A DNA stretch of 64,000 nt from Corynebacterium provencense (GCA_900049755.1 LT160593.1:1422164-1486163), one strand, 5' to 3'; numbered from the stretch's first letter, positions 1 through 9,328 are shown. Program-made: numbers and translations. The notes: generated by a model not told the origin, from the letters alone.

Positions 1-320
1 CACCACCGGCCCCTGACGGGGTTACGGTGCGACCACGTGACCTTGCTCCCGGTGGGGTTTACCCAGCTGCACCGGTCACCCGGCACACTGGTGCGCTCTT
101 ACCGCACCTTTTCACCCTTACCCGGACAGAGCATCCGGACACAGGTCCGGGCGTCTCCGGGCGGTTATTCTCTGTGGCACTTGCCCGCGGGTCACCCCGG
201 GTTGCCGTTAACAACCACCGTGCTCTGAGGAGTCCGGACTTTCCTCGACCCCGGCCTTCACCTGCTGACGGTGCGGTTCCGGTGGGCGCGATCACCCGAC
301 CCTCTCGACGTCGACAACCA
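1..320 (-). ncRNA. rnpB: RNase P RNA, 3-prime end cut by window edge
   Basis: This is the catalytic RNA of ribonuclease P, which trims the 5-prime leader of tRNA precursors. Read on the minus strand it carries the conserved block GAGGAAAGTCCGGACT at about 254-239, followed by a GC-rich helix region and a purine-rich GGTAAGGGTGAAAAGGTG stretch near 122-105, all hallmarks of bacterial type A RNase P RNA. The RNA runs off the left window edge, so its 3-prime end is missing. The 5-prime end is estimated from the start of the P1-like helix near 305-320. Translations across this region are shadows. Confidence 0.9.
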
Positions 321-344
321 TAGCAGCGGCACCGGACCACACGG

Positions 345-1058
345 TCACAGCCCCTGCAGATAATGGGTGTCGTTGACCTCCCGCACCACCGACCGGTCCG
401 GGTAGAACTCGGCGACGGACAACCCGGCGAGATCGAGGTGCAGTGTCGAGTAGACCGTGGCGGGAGCTTCGAGGGCCGTCCGCAGGATCGCCTTGATCGG
501 CGAGACGTGGCTGACGAGCAGCACAGTCCGTCCCTGCCAGGTCCCGCCGTCGCCGCCGGACCTCTCGAGACTCCCGATCAGCCTCCCGCATCTCGCGGCG
601 ACCGCGTCCATGCTCTCACCGCCCACGGCGGACACCGAGGGGTCTGCGGCCCAGTCCGCGTGTTCCGTGGGCCAACGGCGGTGCACCTCGTCGAACTCCA
701 GCCCCTCCCAGACCCCGAAGTCGGTCTCGATGAGGTCCGGGGTGGTCACGGGCTCGATGCCGAGCTCCTCCGCGACCGCGTCCGCGGTCTGTCGGGCGCG
801 GACCAGCGGTGAGGTGTAGACGGCGTCTATGCCCTCCCCGGCGTCCTGCCTGACCCTGAGCCAGGACGCCGCACGCTCCGCCTGGGCATGGCCGAGCGCC
901 GTGAGCTCGGGGTCGCTCCTGCCCGAGAAGACACCGGCGACTGACATCGGCGTCTGCCCGTGACGCAGCAGCAGGACACGCAGCGGCCGGGCTCCCGAAC
1001 CGAACCACCCGGGTCGCGCGGAGGTTTGCGGACTCTGCTCCCTCTGCCGGTCAGACAT
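345..1058 (-). CDS. histidine phosphatase family protein (phosphoglycerate mutase-like)
   Basis: A 237-residue protein of the histidine phosphatase superfamily. The catalytic RHG triad is at residues 32-34 (LLRHGQT), with the usual TSPLVRARQTA segment, the acidic ETDFGVWEG and a second active-site His in LLVSHVSPI. The ATG at 1058 is preceded by GGAGGT and overlaps the end of the zinc-ribbon gene by 8 bases, so the genes are probably translationally coupled. In mycobacteria the equivalent gene (Rv2228c) encodes RNase HI fused to this phosphatase. Here the N-terminus before the RHG motif is only about 30 residues, so the RNase H half is absent. The substrate is unknown. Confidence 0.88.
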   Translation of the reverse strand: MSDRQREQSPQTSARPGWFGSGARPLRVLLLRHGQTPMSVAGVFSGRSDPELTALGHAQAERAASWLRVRQDAGEGIDAVYTSPLVRARQTADAVAEELGIEPVTTPDLIETDFGVWEGLEFDEVHRRWPTEHADWAADPSVSAVGGESMDAVAARCGRLIGSLERSGGDGGTWQGRTVLLVSHVSPIKAILRTALEAPATVYSTLHLDLAGLSVAEFYPDRSVVREVNDTHYLQGL

Positions 1059-1914
1059 GGTCGGCACCTCCGGAGCTGACCGCACGGATCAGGAGGACCC
1101 CGCACTCGGGGCAGGAGACGAGCCGGTCCGGCGGGGTCCCCGCAAACCGGCGCATGGTGGCGGTGTCCAGCTGGATGCAGCAACATCTGCAGGTGGAACC
1201 GTCCAGTTCGACGGCGCCGATCCCCTGGTCGCGTTCACACCGCTCATAGCGCACCAGAATCTCGTGCGGCAGTGCCGCCCTCAGCCTCACCGACCGCGCC
1301 GCGAGTTCGGTGAGCTGGCGTCGGATCTCACCGGTCACGGCACGTTCCTCCCCGCGGGCACGCGCCAGCTCGGCACCTGCGTCCGTGTCACCGTGCCTGC
1401 CGGCGTCCCCGTGACCGGTCGCACCGTCTCCGGCGTGTCCCGGGTTTCCCTCCCGGGAATCCTCTGCCCCGTCCAACGCGTGCCCGAAAGTGGCGAGGGT
1501 CCTCTGCTCCCGTGCGATGTCTTCACGGAGTTCGGCGAGCCGACGCTCGGCGACTTCGAGGTCATGTCTGAGGTCGCGGCGCCGGACCGGGTCCGTGACG
1601 GCCCGGAGCCCGGCGATGTCGTCGCGCCGCCGCTCCCGCAGCCTGGCGGAGTCCGCTTTCAGACGCCGGAGGGTGCCGTAGATGTCGTGGGCGATGCGCC
1701 GGGTCCCGATCTCTCTGCGCCGCCGGGCCGCCTCCGCTTCTTCCAGGCGTTCCACCTCCGCCGTCTCGGGCAGGGCGTCCAGTCTGGCCTTGAGCAGCCG
1801 TATCCTCTCGTCGACACGGACAAGAGTCAGCAGAGTGTCCCGGTCCCCGCCGCGAAGGACAGGGTCATGTGCCGGATGGTCAGAATTCACGGTGTCCGTC
1901 ACCTTGCCCGTCAC
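1051..1914 (-). CDS. coiled-coil protein with C4-type zinc ribbon
   Basis: A 287-residue protein: a long charged coiled coil (roughly residues 25-150), a Gly/His/Asp-rich linker, a second helix and a C-terminal zinc ribbon with CRCCC and CPECG knuckles. It matches the family of M. tuberculosis Rv2229c, of unclear function, always found next to the NIF3-like gene. The GTG at 1914 follows GAGGAGAA and overlaps the NIF3 gene by 35 bases. A GTG at the NIF3 stop codon (MNSDHP) is a possible alternative start. It sits in a three-gene leftward operon with the NIF3 and phosphatase genes. Confidence 0.8.
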   Translation of the reverse strand: MTGKVTDTVNSDHPAHDPVLRGGDRDTLLTLVRVDERIRLLKARLDALPETAEVERLEEAEAARRRREIGTRRIAHDIYGTLRRLKADSARLRERRRDDIAGLRAVTDPVRRRDLRHDLEVAERRLAELREDIAREQRTLATFGHALDGAEDSREGNPGHAGDGATGHGDAGRHGDTDAGAELARARGEERAVTGEIRRQLTELAARSVRLRAALPHEILVRYERCERDQGIGAVELDGSTCRCCCIQLDTATMRRFAGTPPDRLVSCPECGVLLIRAVSSGGADHV

Positions 1915-2830
1915 CTTCTCCTCTGCCGCCGGTCCCCGGTGAGGACCTGTGCAGGGTCCAGGGGTCTGTCCTGAGGTCGATGACCCCGGTGTCCAGTCCC
2001 GGCAGCTCCGCGGCGAGCAGATCTGCCGCGGACCTGCACCACGGAAATTCGCTCGCCCAGTGGGCGGTGTCCACCACCGCGCACCCGCCGGCCCGCAGAT
2101 GCTCGTCCACCGGGTGGTGACGAAGGTCGGAGGTCACATAGCAGTCCACGTCCATTTCCGCGACGGTGCCGAGGAAACTGTCCCCGGCACCCGGGGCGAC
2201 GGCGACCCTGCGCACAACCCGGTCGGGGTCGCCGGCGGCGCGCACCCCCCACACTGTCGCGGGCAGCCGTGCCGCGACCCGGTCGGTGAACTCCTGCAGT
2301 GTCATCGGGGTGTCGAGGGCTCCCACCCGTCCGATCCCCGTCGCCGTCTCCGGGTCGACACCGTCGGGAACAGGCGTCAGGGGTGCACCGGGGGTGACGC
2401 CGAGCAGTTCCGCGAGCCGGTCCGCGACACCGGGTCTCGCGGCGTCCGCGCTCGTGTGGGCGGCGTACAGTGCCACACCCTGCCGGATGAGGCGGTGCAC
2501 GAGTCGACCCTTGGGGTGGGTCACCGGCACCCCGGTCACCCCCCGCAGCAGAGGAGGGTGGTGCACGAGGAGGAAATCAGCCCGGGCCGACACCGCAGCC
2601 TCGACCACCTCATCCGTGCAGTCGACGGCCACAAGCAGCTTCCGGACGGGATCGGCGGGATCCCCGCACACCAGACCGCAGGCGTCCCAGGACTCCGCCA
2701 GCTGCGGAGGGTAGAGATGTTCGACGGCGTCGACGACCTGCCCGACGGTCAGTGTGCCGGGTCGGTTGCCGGGTCGGTTGCCGGGCGAGGTGGCAGGTGG
2801 GGTGGCAGGTGCTGTCCCGATGTTGTTCAC
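1880..2830 (-). CDS. Nif3-like dinuclear metal centre protein
   Basis: A 316-residue member of the NIF3/YbgI (DUF34) family, which forms toroidal hexamers with two metals per subunit. The metal-ligand signature LVHHPPLL is present after the AVDCTDEVVEAA segment, together with AAHTSADA and, near the C-terminus, TAHWASEFPW. The GTG at 2830 is chosen because the sequence upstream belongs to the divergent HAD gene and lacks family similarity; the GGAGG in front is unusually close. The first 25 residues are a Pro/Thr/Asn low-complexity tract encoded by short DNA repeats. It is the first gene of the leftward trio, in the same order as Rv2230c-Rv2228c. Confidence 0.85.
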   Translation of the reverse strand: MNNIGTAPATPPATSPGNRPGNRPGTLTVGQVVDAVEHLYPPQLAESWDACGLVCGDPADPVRKLLVAVDCTDEVVEAAVSARADFLLVHHPPLLRGVTGVPVTHPKGRLVHRLIRQGVALYAAHTSADAARPGVADRLAELLGVTPGAPLTPVPDGVDPETATGIGRVGALDTPMTLQEFTDRVAARLPATVWGVRAAGDPDRVVRRVAVAPGAGDSFLGTVAEMDVDCYVTSDLRHHPVDEHLRAGGCAVVDTAHWASEFPWCRSAADLLAAELPGLDTGVIDLRTDPWTLHRSSPGTGGRGEGDGQGDGHREF

Positions 2831-2915
2831 CCCTCCGAGGATAGCCGGAAGGAGCGGCCCTGCCGGCCGGAGCGGCTGCCCCCGGCGACACGGCGTCCCT
2901 CTTTCTGGCACTCTG

Positions 2916-4118
2916 GTGAACGTGCAAGCTTCATCGGACACTCCCCCGGCCCCGGGACATTCACCCCGGTACATTCTTGTCGACGTGGACGGGACCCTGG
3001 TGGACTCCCTCCCCGGGATCAGCGACTGCTTCCTGCGTGCGCTGTCCGCCAACGGTACCGAGGCTCCTCCGGAGGAGCAGGTCCGCAGGATCGCCGGGCC
3101 CCCGATGATCGACACCCTGAAGTCACTCGGGCTCACAGGCAGTCTGCTGGAGAGCACCTACGCGGACTACCGGTCCTGTTACTCGGGCGGTGGCTGGCGC
3201 AACTGCCGTCCCTACCCGGGGATGAAGGAACTCCTGTACTCCTGGAAGGACGCCGGGATCGTCCTGGCCACCGCCACATCCAAGGTGGAGTCGAGTGCCC
3301 GGATGATGCTGGAGCATCTCGGCGTCCTCAACTGTTTCGAGGTCATCGCCACGGCCACCGAGGGCGAACACGGGCGCCGGACGAAAACCGAGGTCGTAGG
3401 CTACGCGCTCGAAAGCCTGGGCCTCGACCCGACACCGGTGGCCGGAGGCGGTCCCTCCAACCGCAGTGACATTCTCCTGGTCGGCGACCGGATCCACGAT
3501 GTCGAGGGCGCGCACGCCTACGGTGTCCGGAGCATTCTCGTGGACTGGGGCTACGGTGGCCGCGACGAGCACGCCGCCTCGGACTGGTCAGTGGCGGAGG
3601 TCGGTGAACTCGAACGGGTCGTCGCAGACTGGGCCGACGACAGGCCACATATATGCGTGGTCTGCACAGGCAACATCTGCCGGTCACCGATGGGTGAGAT
3701 CATGCTGCGCAGGGCTCTGCAGGACGCCGGGCTCGGGGATGCGGTCCGTCTGAACTCCTGCGGAACCACGGGCTGGCACGTCGGTGAGGCTGTCGACCCA
3801 CGGGCCGCCGCCTGGCTGCAGAGACAGGGGTACACCGCCTCCGGGCATGCTGCGGCAGAGTTCGGTCCGGAGCACCGGGACGCCGACCTGTTCCTGGTCA
3901 TGGACGCCTCGAACCGGAAGGCCCTGGAGAAGGCCGGTGTCGACCCCGCTCGGATCGCACTGTTCCGGTCCTTCGGTCCCGCCGGAGACCGGGAGGTGGC
4001 GGACCCGTACTACGGGGATGACGCCGATTTCGACCGTGCCGGACGAGAGCTCGACGACGCCCTGCCCGGAATAGTCGCGTGGGCCCGTGACCGGGTCAGG
4101 CGGGCACCGTCTGCCTGA
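2916..4118 (+). CDS. HAD-family protein fused to low-molecular-weight protein tyrosine phosphatase
   Basis: A 400-residue two-domain protein. The N-terminal HAD domain (about 18-230) has all four motifs: DVDGT with D23 and D25, TATSK, a Lys in the GRRTKTE segment, and GDRIHDVEGA. The C-terminal domain (about 245-395) is a low-molecular-weight tyrosine phosphatase: P-loop CTGNICRS with C250 and R256, and the general acid D363 in DPYYGD. In M. tuberculosis the same neighbourhood holds separate genes for a HAD-fold kinase (PtkA, Rv2232) and the phosphatase PtpA (Rv2234) that it modifies; here both lie on one polypeptide. The GTG at 2916 is the likely start; a GTG at 2922 is an alternative. Confidence 0.9.
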   Translation: MNVQASSDTPPAPGHSPRYILVDVDGTLVDSLPGISDCFLRALSANGTEAPPEEQVRRIAGPPMIDTLKSLGLTGSLLESTYADYRSCYSGGGWRNCRPYPGMKELLYSWKDAGIVLATATSKVESSARMMLEHLGVLNCFEVIATATEGEHGRRTKTEVVGYALESLGLDPTPVAGGGPSNRSDILLVGDRIHDVEGAHAYGVRSILVDWGYGGRDEHAASDWSVAEVGELERVVADWADDRPHICVVCTGNICRSPMGEIMLRRALQDAGLGDAVRLNSCGTTGWHVGEAVDPRAAAWLQRQGYTASGHAAAEFGPEHRDADLFLVMDASNRKALEKAGVDPARIALFRSFGPAGDREVADPYYGDDADFDRAGRELDDALPGIVAWARDRVRRAPSA

Positions 4119-4145
4119 CAGATCTGCCTGCCAGCACGTGCCCCG

Positions 4146-4400
4146 TCACCGCTGCTCTGACTCGGCCGACGAGGTCTCCCCGTGTCTGGGGCACACAGCT
4201 GTCCAACCGTGCGGCGTCACCTGGACTGTGCGGCGACGCCCGCACTCCGGGCAGTAGCGTGGGACGTCCAGTCCCGCCTCCTGGGCCGGGGAGTGACTGA
4301 TCCACTCCCCGGCACCGAGGTCTGCACCTGTCCACGGGTCCCAGGGTCCTGTCCCCCTCGGGCGGCGGCGACTGCCCGTCTTCTGACCGTTCGCCGGCAT
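4146..4400 (-). CDS. bsaP: biotin synthase auxiliary protein BsaP-like
   Basis: An 84-residue basic protein whose C-terminal half carries YCPECGRR, then PHGW and CPRHG, a four-ligand Cys/His cluster. Small proteins of this type directly after bioB in actinobacteria are known as BsaP, needed for biotin synthase activity and thought to serve its iron-sulfur chemistry. The ATG overlaps the bioB stop codon (TGATG), with AGGAG a few bases upstream, so the two are translationally coupled. The length, position and Cys pattern support the assignment; the specific role is from family knowledge. Confidence 0.8.
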   Translation of the reverse strand: MPANGQKTGSRRRPRGTGPWDPWTGADLGAGEWISHSPAQEAGLDVPRYCPECGRRRTVQVTPHGWTAVCPRHGETSSAESEQR

Positions 4401-5398
4401 CACACGCTCCTGCTGAGGACCTTGATCGGAAGGCGCAGACGGTCGACCATGTCCAGGTCCAATTCGGCCGGTCGTCCGAGGGTGGTGAGGTAGTTGCCGA
4501 CGATGACCCCGTTCACACCTCCCAGCAGTCCCTGTTCTATCCCCATGTCTCCGAGGGTGAGCTCGCGTCCTCCGGCGAACCGCAAAGTGGTCGACGGCAT
4601 GGCGAGCCGGAACATCGCAACAGCGCGCAGGGCGTCCCTGCCGTCCATCACCTCCATGTCTGCGAACGGTGTTCCGGGCCGGGGGTCGAGGAAGTTCAAC
4701 GGAACTTCGTCGGGTTCGAGTTCGGCGAGCTGGACCGCGAACTCCGCACGCTGCGCGGGTGTCTCCCCCATTCCCAGAATGCCGCCACTGCAGACTTCGA
4801 TACCCGCGTCGCGGACCAGTTCCAGGGTTCGGCGCCTTTCCTCCCAGGTGTGGGTTGTGACAACCCGGGGGAAGTAGCTCTTCGCGGTCTCGAGGTTGTG
4901 GTTGTACCGGTGGACCCCCACCGCCTTGAGACGGCCGACCTGCTCCGGGGAGAGGATTCCGACAGAGACCGCGACGTCGATACCTTCGACGTTCGCGTAT
5001 ATTTCACTGACCGCGTTCTCGACCTGGGACATCAGGTTCTCGTCCGGGCCTTTCACTGCGGCGACGATACAGAACTCGGTTGCCCCGGTCTTGGCTGTCT
5101 GCCGTGCCTGTTCAATCAGTTGGGCGATGTCGAGCCGGGCAGAGCGCACCGGTGAATCGAACACCCCGGACTGGGAGCAGAAGTGGCAGTCCTCCGGGCA
5201 GCCCCCGGTCTTCAGGCTGACGATGCCCTCCAGTTCGACTTCTTCACCGCACCAGCGGACCCGCACCTCGTGGGCGAGCGCCAGCAGTTCGGGGATGTCG
5301 GCGTCGGGGAGTTCGAGGACGCGGCGGAGCTGGTCGTAGTCGAGGCCGCGTCCTTCGTCGAGGACGCGGGTACGTGCAGTCGTGAGTATGTCCGTCAT
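4400..5398 (-). CDS. bioB: biotin synthase
   Basis: A 332-residue radical SAM enzyme that inserts sulfur into dethiobiotin. The SAM-cluster motif is [12 protein letters not shown] with C67, C71 and C74, and the family block [12 protein letters not shown] is present. The ATG at 5398 is chosen because the protein then has normal length and aligns from residue 1. An upstream in-frame extension overlaps the promoter and is not used. A TAGAGT box ends 7 bases before the ATG, so the mRNA is probably leaderless. A palindrome-like operator lies between -35 and -10 (separate entry). It is co-transcribed with bsaP. Confidence 0.95.
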   Translation of the reverse strand: MTDILTTARTRVLDEGRGLDYDQLRRVLELPDADIPELLALAHEVRVRWCGEEVELEGIVSLKTGGCPEDCHFCSQSGVFDSPVRSARLDIAQLIEQARQTAKTGATEFCIVAAVKGPDENLMSQVENAVSEIYANVEGIDVAVSVGILSPEQVGRLKAVGVHRYNHNLETAKSYFPRVVTTHTWEERRRTLELVRDAGIEVCSGGILGMGETPAQRAEFAVQLAELEPDEVPLNFLDPRPGTPFADMEVMDGRDALRAVAMFRLAMPSTTLRFAGGRELTLGDMGIEQGLLGGVNGVIVGNYLTTLGRPAELDLDMVDRLRLPIKVLSRSV

Positions 5399-5440
5399 GG
5401 CACACACTCTAACTTGAACACCGTACAGTTTCCAGTCAGA
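5396..5440 (-). promoter_or_regulatory. bioB promoter with BioQ-like operator
   Basis: On the minus strand TGGAAA, 17 bases, then TAGAGT form a -35/-10 pair, and TAGAGT is followed by 7 bases and the bioB ATG. The spacer holds TGTACGGTGTTCA (5427-5415), a near-palindrome that on the plus strand reads TGAAC-ACC-GTACA. This resembles the TGAAC-N3-GTTAC/GTTCA sites of the corynebacterial biotin repressor BioQ. A repressor bound there would block polymerase. The assignment to BioQ is inference from sequence and context. Confidence 0.6.
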
Positions 5441-6512
5441 ACCTTTCCTCGTCGCGTGCGTTGCGGTCCCGGAACGCCCGGTTCCGGGTCTGTCCGTAGC
5501 GCTGCGCGAGTTTCTGCTCCCTGCTGGCCGCAGCTCTGTCCGTGTCGGCCGTGCCGTCAGCGCCGGCCGTGCCTGCTTGGTCCGAAGTCCCGGGCGGATG
5601 CCCGGCGTCACGGACCTCCCCGGACTCCGCCGAACTCTCTGCCTCCGAGCCTCCGACCGGTCCCGCACCGGCGGCAGGAACCTGCGCCGCCGCAAGCTCG
5701 TCGCGGTGACGCCGCCGTTCCCGGATCTCCGCCCACACGAAATAGCCCAGCCCCGCCGGAACCATGATCCCGAACGCGATCCACTGGATGCCGTAGGACA
5801 GGTAGGGCCCCGAATCGAGGGTGGGCAACGGGACAGGGGTCAGCCCCTCACCCGCCCTGCCTTCAACGGACTCCTCGTCGAGCTGCACATAATCGGACGC
5901 CAACGGCAGTCCCGTCAGATCGCCGATCTGCACTGTGTTCATTCCGTAGACCTGGACACGCCCCTGGTCGGTGATCGGAGGAGTGTCCGGAAGTGCCTCG
6001 GATTTGCGGATGTAGCCGGTGACGGTGATCGGCGTCGCCGGTGCCGCCGTGAGGTCGGGAACACCGGTACCGCCCCCCAACGGCTTGACCCAACCCCTGT
6101 TGACCAGCACAGTCAGCCCGTCGTCGGTGCGGAACGGGGTGAGCACCTGGAACGCGGGCGACGTGTCCACCGGCCGGTTGCGCAGCAGAACCTCGTCGTC
6201 CGGGAGGAAGACCCCCTGAAGTGAGACCCTGGTCCACTCCCGGTCCTCCCCCGCCGGAGTACGGTCCCGGGGCATCACCGAGGACGCCGGGACCGGGTCA
6301 TGCTCCAGCGCCGCCTCAAGGCGGTGGTTGAACTTCTGGGTGTCGGAGTTCTTCCCGAGCTGCCACGGGGCGAGCACCGTGAACGCCACATAGGCGAAAG
6401 CCAGCGACAGTACGGCGGTGATGACCCAGCCCGGGGTCAGGAAGGCCCGCCATCCCCGTCGCCGCTGGCGGCGATCCGGGGAGACTGGGGACCGGTCACG
6501 GGGTTCAGACAC
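5436..6512 (-). CDS. SURF1-family cytochrome oxidase biogenesis protein
   Basis: A 358-residue membrane protein. It has a Pro/Arg-rich N-terminus, a first membrane helix around residues 27-48, a SURF1-type extracytoplasmic domain ([37 protein letters not shown]), and a second helix in [28 protein letters not shown]. About 100 disordered acidic residues follow, ending in Arg/Asp-rich sequence. SURF1 proteins help assemble haem-copper oxidases. M. tuberculosis has its SURF1 gene (Rv2235) at the same place. The GTG at 6512 lies 6 bases after TAGACT, suggesting a leaderless transcript. Confidence 0.9.
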   Translation of the reverse strand: MSEPRDRSPVSPDRRQRRRGWRAFLTPGWVITAVLSLAFAYVAFTVLAPWQLGKNSDTQKFNHRLEAALEHDPVPASSVMPRDRTPAGEDREWTRVSLQGVFLPDDEVLLRNRPVDTSPAFQVLTPFRTDDGLTVLVNRGWVKPLGGGTGVPDLTAAPATPITVTGYIRKSEALPDTPPITDQGRVQVYGMNTVQIGDLTGLPLASDYVQLDEESVEGRAGEGLTPVPLPTLDSGPYLSYGIQWIAFGIMVPAGLGYFVWAEIRERRRHRDELAAAQVPAAGAGPVGGSEAESSAESGEVRDAGHPPGTSDQAGTAGADGTADTDRAAASREQKLAQRYGQTRNRAFRDRNARDEERF

Positions 6513-6555
6513 GGTCCCAGTCTAGTCCGCGACGGCGCACTGACCCGGATCCGGG

Positions 6556-9056
6556 TCAGTCGTCCTCGCCGGGTTCCCCGCCACCGGAGACGACCCCCGT
6601 ACCGGTGGCGGCCGCGATCTCGTCGATCCTGCGGTTGGTGCGGCGCAGACGCACCGCCATGGCTCCGGCGACAGCCGCAGCGATCACGGCGATGACACTG
6701 GGCACCATGGAACGCGGATCCTTGAGGAACGCCACCAGACCGGTGTCGCTGTTCTCCCCGTCGGTCGCTTCAGCGCCGTTGACGGTGACCTTCCCCTGCT
6801 TCCGCTCCTTCGCCGCCTTGTCGTCCTTGTCGGCGTCTCCGTCGGATTCATCGGCGGGCTTGTCACCCAGCGATGCGGCGGAGGTCGTGTCGCAGCTGTC
6901 GGAGACAGCCGCCCGGAAGCTCACCGGATCCAGGGCCTCGCCCGCCGAGTAGTAGCCGGCAAGTGCGGTGGATCCGTCAGCGCTGAGGGACGCCGAGGCA
7001 CTGCCGTCGAGGATCCCGCCCTCCAGGCTGACCCCGGAGAGGGACAGGTCGGCGAGGGAGATGCGGCCGTAGTCGTGGGGATTTCCGGAAGTGTCGTTGG
7101 AGCTGACATTGGCGACCAGGGTCCCTGTGCCACCGTTGAGACGGATCTCCGGGTCGGAGACCACGGTGTGGAGCACCCCCTCGTGACCGGTGAAGGTGAC
7201 GGAACCACCGAACTTCAGCGTCCCCGAGGTCACGGAACCAGCGGACACCTTCAGGGTGCCCTCGGACCCGCTGAAGACGAAGTTCCCGTCGCTGTAGACG
7301 GCACCGCCGCCGGTGGTCCAGTCACCCTTGGCGATGGAACCCTTGATGTACGACCGGAAGGAATCCTTGATCCCCCAGCCCATCCTGGTCTCCACGACGT
7401 TCCTGTCACCGTCAGAGGCCTGGCAGGTGGTGTCGGACGTTCCGGCGGAGCCCGTCGAACCTGCGGAGGTGATACCGGAGACTCTCGGGGTGACGCTGAG
7501 GTCCGGGGTGCCGGCGGCGGCCACACCGGCCGAAGCCGCAGACCCTCCGGAGGACGCCGCCCCCGCAGAGGTGATGCCGCCGAGCCCCTGGGATCCGGCC
7601 CCCGTGGCGCAGCCCGCTCCGGCGGTGTCGAGGGTGATGTCGATGGGGTCGGCCTGGTTGTTCCCTTCCCCGTAGTTGCCGCCCAGGGACTGGTTACCGT
7701 CCTCGGTGATGTAACCGGGACCGGAGACCTTCACCGAGCCACCTGCCGCAGAGATCGGCGAGGTCAGCTCGAACTGGGCGATCGGGACCTGGGTCCCGGT
7801 CTTTGCGCCGGTGACCTGGGCACCGGCGGTGTAGCTGGAGACCGTGTTCGACCGGTAGTCGGCGATGAACTGGGCGGTGGTGCCGCGGACCTTCACGACC
7901 ATGTTGCTGTAGGTGATGTCCAGGGCGCCGAAGTGACCGGTCAGGTGGACGGACCCCTTCAGCGGGATGTCGGCGTCCCCGCCGGAAAGCTTCACCGCCG
8001 ACGGGTCCGCGGTGAACCGGAACTGTCCGTCGTCTCCGCCTTCGGAACCGCTGAAACCGACCTGGTCGAGGTCCCAGCGTCCCATCGCGATGGGCCCGGT
8101 GAGGTAGCTGCGGAAGGACTTCTTCAGCCCCCAACCCACCGACGCGTCAGCGACGGTGCAGGATCCGGTGCCCGTGGGCGTACCTCCCGCTGCCGCCCCG
8201 GTCACCGGCGAAAGCGCCTGGGCAGCCGGTGTGAAAGCGCCTGGGCAGCCGGTGTGCCCGCCTGGGCAGCGGCGGCTGTGCCCGAGGCGGACGCGGCCGG
8301 GCTCTCCACGGTGTCGGTCTGACCTGCGGAGGAGGCCATCACCGCATTCCTGTCCACACCGCAGTCCCCCGGGCCCGAGGTCTTCACGGTGACGACGACC
8401 GGGTCGCCCTCGTTCTTGCCCTCGCCGTACGAGCCCAGCAGACCCTTGTTGAGGTTCTCGTGGATCCAGCTGGCTCCGGTGAGGACGGCACTTCCGGACG
8501 CTGACCCAGCCTGGGTGAGAGTCCTGTCGAAGGTGAATGTCGCGACCGGCTGCTGCGTGAACGCAGGAGGCCCGCCGACGAGGCTCGCCACCGCCGCCGG
8601 ATCTGCGGCCAGGTACCGTCCGTCGGCGAGGAGCTGACCCCGGTTGCCCCGGATCTGCAGCTCGAAGTTCGACAGCGTGACGTTGATGATTCCCCCGTGT
8701 CCGGTCAGGTGCATCGTCCCGCCCATCGGAAGGTCGGCGGCGTCGCCCTCGACACGGGACCCGCGGGGATCGGCGGTGAAGTGGAACGCCCCGTCCTCGG
8801 CGTTCTCGGTGGCACCGGTGTAGGTGATGCCGTCCAGATCCCAGCCTCCTGCGGCGATCGGACCGGTGAGGTAGTTCCGGAGCGACTGCCTGATACCCCA
8901 GGCCATGTCCGCGGCGGACACTGCACGACACTGCGAGGTGTCGTCCGCGACAGCGGCAGGTAGGACAGAGGCGGGGACGACAGCAACTCCGACCAGGGGC
9001 ATCGCGGCAGCGAGTGCTGCCGCCGAAGCGAGACGGAGCGAGCGGGGGGACGACAT
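6556..9056 (-). pseudogene. htaA: HtaA-type haem-binding surface protein, split by a 23-bp duplication
   Basis: If one copy of the 23-bp tandem repeat at 8210-8255 is removed, this is one 825-residue protein: signal peptide (1-37), three HtaA haem-binding domains starting near C43, C292 and C537 (each with WG(I/L)xxSFRxY and TGHxG motifs), an acidic Lys/Asp linker, and a C-terminal membrane helix near 775-797 with a basic stop-transfer. As given, translation from the ATG at 9056 (AGGAGAAT upstream) stops at 8202, leaving only domain 1; domains 2, 3 and the anchor lie in another frame. HtaA proteins take haem from haemoglobin and pass it to HmuT. No hmuTUV genes are adjacent. A DtxR-like box precedes the gene. 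Confidence 0.85.
8210..8255. repeat. 23-bp perfect tandem duplication inside htaA
   Basis: Units 8210-8232 and 8233-8255 are identical over 23 bases. They lie in an Ala-rich linker between HtaA domains 1 and 2. Because 23 is not a multiple of 3, the second copy shifts the frame; with one copy the linker reads AAQAGTPAAQALSPVTGAAA without interruption. Part of the unit (GCCTGGGCAGC) recurs just outside at 8261-8271, giving a ready template for slippage. Confidence 0.95.
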
Positions 9057-9110
9057 AGGTGGGATTCTCCTGGTCACGGCGGACACTTCTGAAAGCACAG
9101 CCTTCTTCAG

Positions 9111-9129
9111 TTAGGTAAGGCTAGTCGCG
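9111..9129. promoter_or_regulatory. DtxR-like iron box upstream of htaA
   Basis: The 19 bases from 9111 begin TTAGGTAAGGCTA, matching the left 13 positions of the DtxR consensus TWAGGTWAGSCTWACCTWA exactly; the right half is degenerate (GTCGCG). It lies 55 bases upstream of the htaA start. DtxR represses haem-uptake genes in iron-replete corynebacteria, so iron control of htaA is expected. Confidence 0.6.
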
Positions 9130-9218
9130 CCTGGAGGATTACCCAACCCGGAAACGGCACCTGTCGCAGTACGACAGACATTCCACCGTTTGTCTACCCC
9201 CGAAAGTGTGTACCCCTG

Positions 9219-9291
9219 TGCGCACTGACGGGTTCGAACCGCCGACCTGCTGGGTGTAAACCAGCTGCTCTTCCAACTGAGCTAAGTGCGC
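9219..9291 (-). tRNA. tRNA-Val (anticodon TAC)
   Basis: On the minus strand the acceptor GCGCACT pairs with AGTGCGC. D-loop TTAGCTCAGTTGG, anticodon stem GCTGG-TTTACAC-CCAGC with anticodon TAC, and T-arm GGCGG-TTCGAAC-CCGTC are all present. The discriminator base is A and no CCA is encoded. Confidence 0.95.
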
Positions 9292-9328
9292 CAGACAGCA
9301 GCATCGCCTACTGCCGACCGGAAAGACT

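Noticed and set aside
6556-8931. Single 791-codon frame as a complete protein
   Set aside because: Its first ~220 codons are an out-of-frame shadow of HtaA domain 1; the real gene is split by the 23-bp duplication.
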